A DNA stretch of 64,000 nucleotides from Pseudomonas chlororaphis (GTDB lineage Bacteria; Pseudomonadota; Gammaproteobacteria; Pseudomonadales; Pseudomonadaceae): contig CP011020.1 of assembly GCA_001023535.1 (NCBI GenBank), forward strand, positions 956,596-1,020,595. Reading direction: 5' to 3'. Below are positions 32,487 through 39,220 of this stretch, piece after piece. The position numbers and the translations under genes were made by a program. Under the pieces are notes generated by a model. That model was given only the letters and a program-made list of their open reading frames with translations, had not been told where the DNA came from and did not search any database. Every line of letters starts with the position of its first letter. Positions within the stretch are counted from its first letter, which is position 1.

Positions 32487-33479
32487 CTATTGCCCCGCAT
32501 TTTGCGGATTCAACCAACCGCGTACCCGACGAAACAGCTGCTCCTGGTCTGCCGAGAAATTGGGCAGCGCCTTGAGGGCCACCTGGCTGAAGGTCGAGTC
32601 TTTCAAGCGCTTGCTCGCCTGCAGACGCTCCAGCGCCGCGTTGCGGTCCAGCGGCTTATCCATGTAGAAGAGGTCGGCGGTCGCCAGTTTCAAGGTCGGT
32701 GTCAGTTCGGCCAGGCCAGGCTTGGCGGCGACTGGCGCCTGGGCGGCCACCATCACGAAGCGCTCGACTTGCGGCGGCTGCCGTTCATTCAGGTAACGCG
32801 CAGCCCAATAGGCCCCCGTGCCATGGCCCAGCAGCACGATGTGGCGTGCACTCTGCTGTTCGGCGAAGGCCAGGGCGGCATCGATGCGGGCGAAGATGCG
32901 CTCGGCATCGGCTTTGGCGTGCTCTTCACCGGTTTCGGCGACGGCCGGATCCGCCGCGTCGGCTTCGCCCCCGGCCACTTGTTCGATCGGTGCCGCCGTG
33001 GTGGCATCCGGTGCTGCGGCGGCAGTGTCCGCCGGTTTGATGTCCGGGGGTGTTTGCACCACGCGTGGAGCGATCACGTCGCTTTGCAGGTCGGGGAGGG
33101 TGATACTCAGGCTGCTCCAGGCTACATCGGGCAGTTTCTTGCGCAACGGGCCGATGACTTGCGGCCAGTCAGCCGTTTCTCCAGCGCCGGGGACCAAGAT
33201 GACCGCGCCCTTCGGGTCGCTGCTGTTGGCCGGTTTCCAGAGGGCCAGGAAGGTGTCGCTGCCGGCTTGCAGTTGCTGCTGTTCCTGGGACGGTACCTTT
33301 CGTTCCAGGGCGCTGGCTTCTTCCTGGCTACGCTCGAGCAGGGGTTGGCGCTCGGCGGGCTTCTCGGCCGGTTGCTCCGCAGCGGCGGGGGCCGGTTCGC
33401 TGGCCTGTGCAGAAAAGGACCCCGGCAGGATCAGCGACAGGCACAATGCTGGCAAGGCCAGGCGGTAAACAGAGGGCAT
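32487..33479 (-). CDS. DUF3530 family exported alpha/beta-hydrolase-like protein
   Basis: 330-residue secreted protein. A signal peptide (PALCLSLILPGSFSAQA) is followed by a Glu/Pro/Gln-rich stretch and then an alpha/beta-hydrolase-like domain. The strand AVILVPGAGETADWP opens the domain, and VLLGHGTGAYWAARYL is a nucleophile-elbow position where Ser is replaced by Thr (GHGTG). That substitution makes ordinary esterase activity doubtful. The start at 33479 has GGAA upstream; an ATG at 33491 is possible. It faces the djlA group and is divergent from agtS. The function is unknown. Confidence 0.85.
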   Translation of the reverse strand: MPSVYRLALPALCLSLILPGSFSAQASEPAPAAAEQPAEKPAERQPLLERSQEEASALERKVPSQEQQQLQAGSDTFLALWKPANSSDPKGAVILVPGAGETADWPQVIGPLRKKLPDVAWSSLSITLPDLQSDVIAPRVVQTPPDIKPADTAAAAPDATTAAPIEQVAGGEADAADPAVAETGEEHAKADAERIFARIDAALAFAEQQSARHIVLLGHGTGAYWAARYLNERQPPQVERFVMVAAQAPVAAKPGLAELTPTLKLATADLFYMDKPLDRNAALERLQASKRLKDSTFSQVALKALPNFSADQEQLFRRVRGWLNPQNAGQ

Positions 33480-33553
33480 CGGATATTCCATGACCAGAAG
33501 TAGTTCCGGCAGCCTAATGGGTTGGTCAGTATTTGTCAGTGCATGAGACTTCG

Positions 33554-35950
33554 ATGATGCGTTTTTGCTGCCTGTGGGTTATCGGCTGTTTATGGCTTCC
33601 CTTGATGGCGTGGGCCGCGCCCGCGCCGCCCACGCACGGGGTCGCGCTCAATGCGCAGCAGCGCCAATGGCTGGCGCAACATCCGCAACTGCAAGTCGGC
33701 CTGGTGTTGCAGGCGCCCTATGCGCAATACGACCGGCGCCTGCAACGCTTGTCCGGCACCAACGTCGAGCTGATGCAGTGGCTGGGCAAGGCGTTGAACG
33801 TGGAACTCACCTGGCGCAACTTCCAGGACACCGCACAGCTGGAGGCGGCGCTGCGCGACGGCGAGGTGGATGTCGCGCCTGGCCTCACCCAGTCCCCGAG
33901 CGGGCTTCGGCTCTGGCAGTTTTCCGATCCTTACATGCGTGTGCCGCAACTGATCGTCGGTGAACAGAAAGGCGCCGAGGGCGTGGAACTGGAAAAGCTC
34001 GACGCTCAGGTTCGCGTGGCGGTGCGCATGCCCAGTGCCACCGCGGATTACTTGCGCAGCACCTACCCGATGTTGAATCTTCAAGGCGTGCCGGTGGAGC
34101 GCGAGGCCCTGCAATTGTTGCTCAGCCAACAGGCCCGCTACGCCGTGGTCGACGAGGCGCAGTTGGGCCGGCTGATGGTGGAGCCGGAATTCGCCGGGTT
34201 GGTGGTGGTCGGCGACATCGGCTTGCCGCAGTTGCTGCGCGTGGCCACGCGCCGGGACTGGCCGGAACTGGCCGAGATCATCGACAGCGGCTTGCAGGCG
34301 ATTCCGGCCAAGGAGCTGGAGCAACTGCACAGTCGCTGGCTCAAACCCAAGTACCCGCGCCTGACCGAGACGCCGGGCTTCTGGCAGAACCTCACCCTGC
34401 TGATGCTGGCCTTGTCATTGAGCTGCATCGCCATCGTCTTCTGGCAGCGCCGCCAGCAACGGGCGTTGGAGCGGCGACTGCGGGCCGCGCGCGAGGACAT
34501 CGCCCAGCGAGCCGCCAGCGAGGAGGCCTTGCGCCTGACGCAGTTTTCCATTGACCAGAGCACGGTCGGCATCCTCTGGGTCAATTGGGACAGCCACGTG
34601 CGCTATGCCAACCGCGCCGCCGAAACCATGCTCGGCTATGCCCCCGGCGCCATCATCGACCGCCCCTTGATCGACTTCGAGCCGGGCCTGCACATGGATC
34701 GCTGGCTGAACCTGTGGAAGCGTGCCCGTGCCAGCGAGGACGGGCCGCAGAGTTTCGAGACCGAATGCGTGCGCGCCGACGGCAGTATTCTGCCGGCCGA
34801 CGTGTCGTTGAGCTTTTTGCGCTTTCGCGACGCCGAATACCTGGTGGTCTACCTCAACGACGTGACCGAGCGTCGACGCGCGCTGGCGGCCTTGCGTGAA
34901 AGCGAGGCGCGCTTGCAAGGCATCGCCGCCAATGTACCGGGCCTGGTGTTTCGCCTGGAACGGGCGCCGGGCAGCGGCCAGATCGATTTTGCCTACATCA
35001 GCGAGGGCAGCGAGAGCCTGGTGGGGTATTCCCCCGCGACCCTTGCCCGCAGTGACACCGGGCTGCGCAGCCTGGTGCATCCGCAGGACAAGGCCAGTTA
35101 CCACCGCACTCAGGACCAGGCGCTGGACAGCGACAGCGACTGGTCGTGGCAGGGCCGCATCCTGACCCGCGAAGGCCAGGAGCGCTGGGCCGAGATCAAG
35201 GCGATCACCCGGCGGCTGGAAGATGGCGCCTACGTCTGGGACGGCATTGTCTGGGACATCACCGACAGCAAGCGCATCGAGTTGGAGCTGGCCAGCTCCC
35301 GGGAGCAGTTGCGCGAGTTGTCGGCGCACCTGGAAAGCGTGCGGGAAGAGGAAAAGGCCCGCATCGCCCGGGAAGTCCATGACGAATTAGGCCAGATGTT
35401 GACGGTGTTGAAGCTGGAAACTTCCATGTGTGAACTGGCCTACGCGCAACTGGACCCAGGCCTTCAGGAGCGACTCAACAGCATGAAGCGCCTGATCGCC
35501 CAGTTGTTCCAGCTGGTGCGGGACGTGGCGACGGCGTTGCGTCCGCCGATCCTCGACGCGGGCATCGCCTCGGCCATCGAATGGCAGGCCCGGCGCTTCG
35601 AGGCCCGTACGCAGATTCCGTGCCTGGTGCAGGTGCCGGACAATCTGCCACCCCTGAGCGATGCCAAGGCCATTGGCCTGTTCCGGATTCTCCAGGAGGC
35701 GCTGACCAACGTGATGCGCCATGCCCAGGCGCATACCGTGGAACTGACGCTGGTGCGCGAGGGCGATGAATTGTGTCTGACCGTCAGCGACGACGGTGTA
35801 GGATTCATCGCAGCGGCAGGTCGGCCGACATCCTTTGGCCTGGTCGGCATGCGTGAACGGGTGCTGATCATGGGCGGGCGGTTGTCCCTGGAAAGCCACC
35901 CGGGGGAGGGGACTACACTGGCGGTATGGGTGCCGTTGGAGGAGGCCTGA
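33554..35950 (+). CDS. agtS: Sensor histidine kinase with periplasmic binding domain (AgtS-like)
   Basis: 798-residue sensor. Order: signal sequence (FCCLWVIGCLWLPLMAWA), a periplasmic solute-binding type-3 domain (about 30-250), a membrane helix (LTLLMLALSLSCIAIVF), two PAS/PAC modules (about 330-575), a HisKA_3 dimer domain with the phospho-His in IAREVHDELGQML, and a HATPase domain with EALTNVMRHAQAHTVEL and DDGVGF. Synteny after murU-djlA-DUF3530 matches PA0600 AgtS, reported to act with AgtR in responses to aminovalerate and GlcNAc/peptidoglycan fragments. It pairs with the NarL-type regulator downstream. ATG at 33557 is an equally possible start. Confidence 0.85.
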   Translation: MMRFCCLWVIGCLWLPLMAWAAPAPPTHGVALNAQQRQWLAQHPQLQVGLVLQAPYAQYDRRLQRLSGTNVELMQWLGKALNVELTWRNFQDTAQLEAALRDGEVDVAPGLTQSPSGLRLWQFSDPYMRVPQLIVGEQKGAEGVELEKLDAQVRVAVRMPSATADYLRSTYPMLNLQGVPVEREALQLLLSQQARYAVVDEAQLGRLMVEPEFAGLVVVGDIGLPQLLRVATRRDWPELAEIIDSGLQAIPAKELEQLHSRWLKPKYPRLTETPGFWQNLTLLMLALSLSCIAIVFWQRRQQRALERRLRAAREDIAQRAASEEALRLTQFSIDQSTVGILWVNWDSHVRYANRAAETMLGYAPGAIIDRPLIDFEPGLHMDRWLNLWKRARASEDGPQSFETECVRADGSILPADVSLSFLRFRDAEYLVVYLNDVTERRRALAALRESEARLQGIAANVPGLVFRLERAPGSGQIDFAYISEGSESLVGYSPATLARSDTGLRSLVHPQDKASYHRTQDQALDSDSDWSWQGRILTREGQERWAEIKAITRRLEDGAYVWDGIVWDITDSKRIELELASSREQLRELSAHLESVREEEKARIAREVHDELGQMLTVLKLETSMCELAYAQLDPGLQERLNSMKRLIAQLFQLVRDVATALRPPILDAGIASAIEWQARRFEARTQIPCLVQVPDNLPPLSDAKAIGLFRILQEALTNVMRHAQAHTVELTLVREGDELCLTVSDDGVGFIAAAGRPTSFGLVGMRERVLIMGGRLSLESHPGEGTTLAVWVPLEEA

Positions 35951-35975
35951 TGGTTTGGGTTGCCTGGGCTGACAC

Positions 35976-36048
35976 TATCGCGAGCAAGCTCGCTCCCACA
36001 TTGATTGAGGTGTACACAAACCTTGTGGGAGCGAGCTCGCTCGCGATG
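35976..36048. repeat. REP doublet inside the agtS-agtR operon
   Basis: ATCGCGAGCAAGCTCGCTCC (about 35978-35997) and GTGGGAGCGAGCTCGCTCGC (about 36025-36044) are inverse copies with a 25-bp spacer. They fill the 121-bp gap between sensor and regulator genes. Such a hairpin would stabilise the upstream message or reduce readthrough. Confidence 0.9.
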
Positions 36049-36071
36049 AGATCCTGAATCTGGAGAAGAAT

Positions 36072-36701
36072 GTGATCCGTGTACTGGTAGCCGAAGACCA
36101 CACCATCGTCCGTGAAGGCATCAAGCAGTTGATCGGCCTGGCGAAGGACCTGGTGGTGGTGGGTGAGGCGAGCAATGGCGAGCAACTGCTCGATATCCTG
36201 CGCCAGGTGCCTTGCGAGGTCGTGCTGCTGGATATTTCCATGCCGGGCGTCAATGGCCTGGAGGCGATCCCGCGGATCCGTGCGCTGAACAATCCACCCG
36301 CGATCCTGATGCTGTCGATGCACGACGAGGCGCAAATGGCCGCTCGCGCCCTGAAAGTCGGCGCCGCGGGCTACGCGACCAAGGACAGCGACCCGGCCTT
36401 GCTGCTCATGGCGATTCGCAAGGTGGCGGCCGGCGGCCGCTACATAGACCCGGAACTGGCGGACCGGATGGTTTTCGAAGTCGGCCTGACCGACACGCGC
36501 CCGTTGCACTCACTGCTGTCGGAGCGCGAATTTTCTGTGTTCGAGCGCCTGGCCCAAGGCGCAAACGTCAATGACATCGCCCAACAACTGGCCCTGAGCA
36601 GCAAGACCATCAGCACCCACAAGGCGCGGCTGATGCAGAAACTCAACATCACTTCCCTGGCCGAGCTGGTGAAGTACGCCATGGAGCACAAGTTGCTCTA
36701 G
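36072..36701 (+). CDS. agtR: NarL/LuxR-type response regulator (AgtR-like)
   Basis: 209-residue response regulator. The receiver domain starts IRVLVAEDHTIVREGIKQL, with phospho-Asp in VVLLDISMPGVNG near residue 54 and the Lys in ATKDSD near 104. The C-terminal LuxR-type helix-turn-helix shows [20 protein letters not shown] and TISTHKARLMQKLNI. The start is GTG at 36072 with GGAG six bases upstream; the overlapping ATG at 36070 would stop at once. The gene is paired with agtS despite the REP doublet between them. In P. aeruginosa the agtABCD transporter follows; here an insertion sequence and REP array are found. Confidence 0.88.
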   Translation: MIRVLVAEDHTIVREGIKQLIGLAKDLVVVGEASNGEQLLDILRQVPCEVVLLDISMPGVNGLEAIPRIRALNNPPAILMLSMHDEAQMAARALKVGAAGYATKDSDPALLLMAIRKVAAGGRYIDPELADRMVFEVGLTDTRPLHSLLSEREFSVFERLAQGANVNDIAQQLALSSKTISTHKARLMQKLNITSLAELVKYAMEHKLL

Positions 36702-36718
36702 ACCTCACCGGACGCCCC

Positions 36719-36790
36719 TGTGGGAGCGGGCTTGCTCGCGAAAGCGTCAGCCTGCTCGACACGGCTATCGACTGATGCACCGCCTTCGCG
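36719..36790. repeat. REP doublet, second member split by the insertion sequence
   Basis: A complete REP (GTGGGAGCGGGCTTGCTCGC from 36720) is followed, about 45 bp later, by only the first bases TTCGCG of an inverted REP. The rest of that palindrome (CGGGCAAGCCCGCTCCCACA) resumes at 38074 on the other side of the insertion sequence. Confidence 0.85.
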
Positions 36791-38073
36791 ATGTAGAAAC
36801 GGACACATCCTTTACAATTGAAACCGGGGACATCCTTTACGTTTCTGTTGGCTTGAAAGGCGGCTTTCGCCGCTTTTCAGCCTACCTAAAAGGTAGCTGC
36901 AGAGGTAAACATCCCACACATCATCGTCCACTTCTTTGAGTCCTAGCGCCTCACCGGCCAGAGATTCGCTGACGAAAATCATCTTGCCTTTCCATTTCAT
37001 CGACCCGTTCTGCCTAACCATGCGGATCGTCATGTCCGCCGCGTACTCGGCCTCAGGCACGCGCCCATCGTACTGCCGCTTTGATGGCTCATAGAGGTCC
37101 GCAGGAACTTTCATCTCTAGGGCCTTGTGAGGGCGCACGTAATTGAATTCCTGTCGAAACTGTTCGAATGCCAGCTGTTGCTCCACCAGGTTACGTTCAG
37201 GTGCATGAAGCAAAGCAGCCTTGAGTGTTCGATGCATGCGTTCGTGACGGCCATTCTGGTCAGGCCGCCCCGGCTGGATTCGCTCCGGATAGATCCCCAA
37301 ACGTATCCACCACGCGGCCAGACTGGATATGCGTGAGATGCCGGTAGAGGCAAAAGGAGAGCCGTTATCTGTGCGGATTACGTCAGGTAAACCGTACTCC
37401 CGAAACGCCCAGTCAAATCCTTCGCGGGCACCGGCAACGCTGCCTTGTGCTCTGCACAGCAATAGAAATCGGCTGACGTGATCGGTAATGGTCAGAGGGT
37501 AACAACGTTGGCCGTTCTGAAGCGCGAAGTCACCTTTGAAGTCTGCGGCCCATGTCTGATTAGGCCCAGTGGCGTCACGCAGCGGATTTTTTCCTGCTGG
37601 CGGTCGATTGAGGAAACGGCGCTTTTGCACCAGACCTGCTCGCTTAAGCCACTCGCCTGCCGTGCTGACTGTGGGCCAAGACAGGTCTGGATGGTCGATC
37701 TTAAGGTTATGCACCAACTTCTCAGGCCCCCAGCTGTGATGCTCGCGCTTGTACGCGATCAGCAGCTCAAGTACCTCGTCGCTGATTTTGAAAGGGCTCG
37801 TATGCGGGCGCCGTGACAGCTCCTTTAGCCCATCAATGCCGTGCGCCTCGTAGCGTGCAAGCCATTTGTCCAAAGTGGGTCGGCTGAGCCCGTAGTGACG
37901 GGCCAGCTCGCTCTTGGAGTAGCTGCCTTGCAGCCAGTCGCCTATGAGTTTGATTCGTTGATCCATCGGGGACTCTCGATTCCAGGGCATGGTCAGGCAC
38001 CTCCTGACCGTATTTATGCACCTGTAAACGATGTCTCCGGTTTAAAACGTAAAGGATGTCCCCGGTTTCTACC
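36791..38073. mobile_element. IS481-family insertion sequence, apparently intact, inserted in a REP
   Basis: About 1283 bp with one transposase gene. The left end has GTAGAAACGGACACATCC and the right end, read inverted, has GTAGAAACCGGGGACATCC. Behind each end there is a second internal copy of the motif, with AAACCGG and GACATC, so the ends are double. The sequence flanking both sides joins into a standard REP. A 2-bp CG at both junctions (36789-36790 and 38074-38075) may be the target duplication. The exact boundaries are uncertain by a few bases. Confidence 0.85.
36812..37990 (-). CDS. IS481-family DDE transposase
   Basis: 392-residue transposase. An N-terminal helix-turn-helix binds the ends (SKSELARHYGLSRPTLDKWL near residue 25). 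The integrase core has the DDE triad: Asp in TWAADFKGDF, Asp in VIRTDNGSPFA, and Glu in PDQNGRHERMH. A C-terminal integrase tail carries ALEMKVPADLYEPS. No frameshift or stop is seen, so it may be active. ATG at 37990 is preceded by AGGAGG; a shorter start at 37966 is possible. Confidence 0.93.
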   Translation of the reverse strand: MPWNRESPMDQRIKLIGDWLQGSYSKSELARHYGLSRPTLDKWLARYEAHGIDGLKELSRRPHTSPFKISDEVLELLIAYKREHHSWGPEKLVHNLKIDHPDLSWPTVSTAGEWLKRAGLVQKRRFLNRPPAGKNPLRDATGPNQTWAADFKGDFALQNGQRCYPLTITDHVSRFLLLCRAQGSVAGAREGFDWAFREYGLPDVIRTDNGSPFASTGISRISSLAAWWIRLGIYPERIQPGRPDQNGRHERMHRTLKAALLHAPERNLVEQQLAFEQFRQEFNYVRPHKALEMKVPADLYEPSKRQYDGRVPEAEYAADMTIRMVRQNGSMKWKGKMIFVSESLAGEALGLKEVDDDVWDVYLCSYLLGRLKSGESRLSSQQKRKGCPRFQL

Positions 38074-38523
38074 CGGGCAAGCCCGCTCCCACAATGGGTT
38101 GTGGCGAACACTAATCCTGCGGCCAACCCGAATAACTGTGGGAGCGGGCTTGCTCGCGAAGGGGCCGGTACATCCAACATCGTTGCAAGCTGACCCTCCG
38201 CTTTCGCGGGCAAGCCCGCTCCCACAATGGGTTGTGGCGAACACTAATCCTGCGGCCAACCCGAATAACTGTGGGAGCGGGCTTGCTCGCGAAGGGGCCG
38301 GTACATCCAACATCGTTGCAAGCTGCCCCTCCGCTTTCGCGGGCAAGCCCGCTCCCACAATGGGTTGTGGCGAACACTAATCCTGCGGCCAACCCGAATA
38401 ACTGTGGGAGCGGGCTTGCCCGCGAAGGGGCCGGTACGTCCAACATCGTTGCAAGCTGCCCCTCCGCTTTCGCGGGCAAGCCCGCTCCCACAATGGGTTG
38501 TGGCGAACACTAATCCTGCGCCC
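38074..38523. repeat. Tandem array of a 133-bp REP doublet
   Basis: A unit of exactly 133 bp begins at 38074, 38207, 38340 and 38473; the first three copies are complete and the fourth stops after about 50 bp. Each unit has an inverted REP, CGGGCAAGCCCGCTCCCACA, a conserved spacer that includes GGCGAACACTAATCCTGCGG, a direct REP and a second spacer with GGGGCCGGTACATCCAACAT. Copies differ at only a few positions, so the array is young. All open frames here are products of the repeat. The region 38073-38541 holds nothing else. Confidence 0.95.
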
Positions 38524-38541
38524 ACCCCGCTCCCGCAGTCT

Positions 38542-39042
38542 TCAGAATGCCAACTGGAGGGTTTGCTGGCCTTCGAGGCTGAGCAGGAACTGTTTGGCGG
38601 CCAGGCCGCCGGCGAAACCGGTCAGGCTGCCGGAGCTGCCGATGACGCGGTGGCAGGGGGCGATGATCGAGATCGGGTTGCGCCCGTTGGCCGCGCCCAC
38701 CGCCCGCACCGCAGTCGGTTGGCCGATCTGGATGGCGATGTCGCGGTAGCTGCGGGTCTGGCCGAAGGGGATGGTCAGCAATGCCTGCCAGACCCGGATC
38801 TGGAAGTCGGTGCCGGCAAAATCCAGTTCCAGCTCGAAACGGCTGCGCTGGCCGGCGAAATACTCCGCCAGTTGGCGCTCGGTTTCCTTGAGGGTCGGGT
38901 GCTGGCTGTCCTCTTCCAGCGGCCCCAGGCGTACCCGGTTGAGCCGCTCGCTCTCCCACAGGATGGCCGCCAGCTTGCGCTCACGGGCGACGAGGGTCAG
39001 TTGGCCGACGGGGGATGGGATGGTTTTGTAGAGGGGTGGCAT
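38542..39042 (-). CDS. ogt: Methylated-DNA-protein-cysteine methyltransferase
   Basis: 166-residue Ogt/Ada-C type suicide repair protein. It takes the methyl group from O6-methylguanine or O4-methylthymine onto its active-site Cys in PCHRVIGSSGSLTGFAGGL. The DNA-binding helix part lies just before (FQIRVWQALLTIPFGQTRSY). The start at 39042 has AGGAA six bases upstream; an in-frame upstream extension falls within a REP-like repeat and is not coding. It stands alone, beside the REP array. Confidence 0.95.
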   Translation of the reverse strand: MPPLYKTIPSPVGQLTLVARERKLAAILWESERLNRVRLGPLEEDSQHPTLKETERQLAEYFAGQRSRFELELDFAGTDFQIRVWQALLTIPFGQTRSYRDIAIQIGQPTAVRAVGAANGRNPISIIAPCHRVIGSSGSLTGFAGGLAAKQFLLSLEGQQTLQLAF

Positions 39043-39073
39043 TGAACATTCCTTATCATGGACCGAGCGCTGT

Positions 39074-39194
39074 CGTGGCGAGGGAGCTTGCTCCCGCTGG
39101 GCTGCGCAGCAGCCCCGAGCAATAGCCTGGCACATCGCGCCTGCAGGTTTCAGGGTCGCTTCGCAACCCAACGGGAGCAAGCTCCCTCGCCACA
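39074..39194. repeat. Type-2 palindromic repeat, inverted pair
   Basis: GTGGCGAGGGAGCTTGCTCC with the tail CGCTGGGCTGCGCAGCAG opens the element, and the inverse CGGGAGCAAGCTCCCTCGCC closes it. The same motif occurs at 42116, 50098 and, in variant form, 59098. It lies between ogt and the MalT-like gene. Confidence 0.9.
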
Positions 39195-39220
39195 GATGTT
39201 TGCGCGAGTCCGTACCTCAT

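Noticed and set aside
38074..38523. CRISPR array
   Set aside because: The repeating unit is 133 bp and fully conserved; there are no short repeats with variable spacers and no cas genes.
38014..38525. Overlapping frames with repeated MGAGLPAKAEGQ-type protein sequence
   Set aside because: They are translations of the REP array on both strands.
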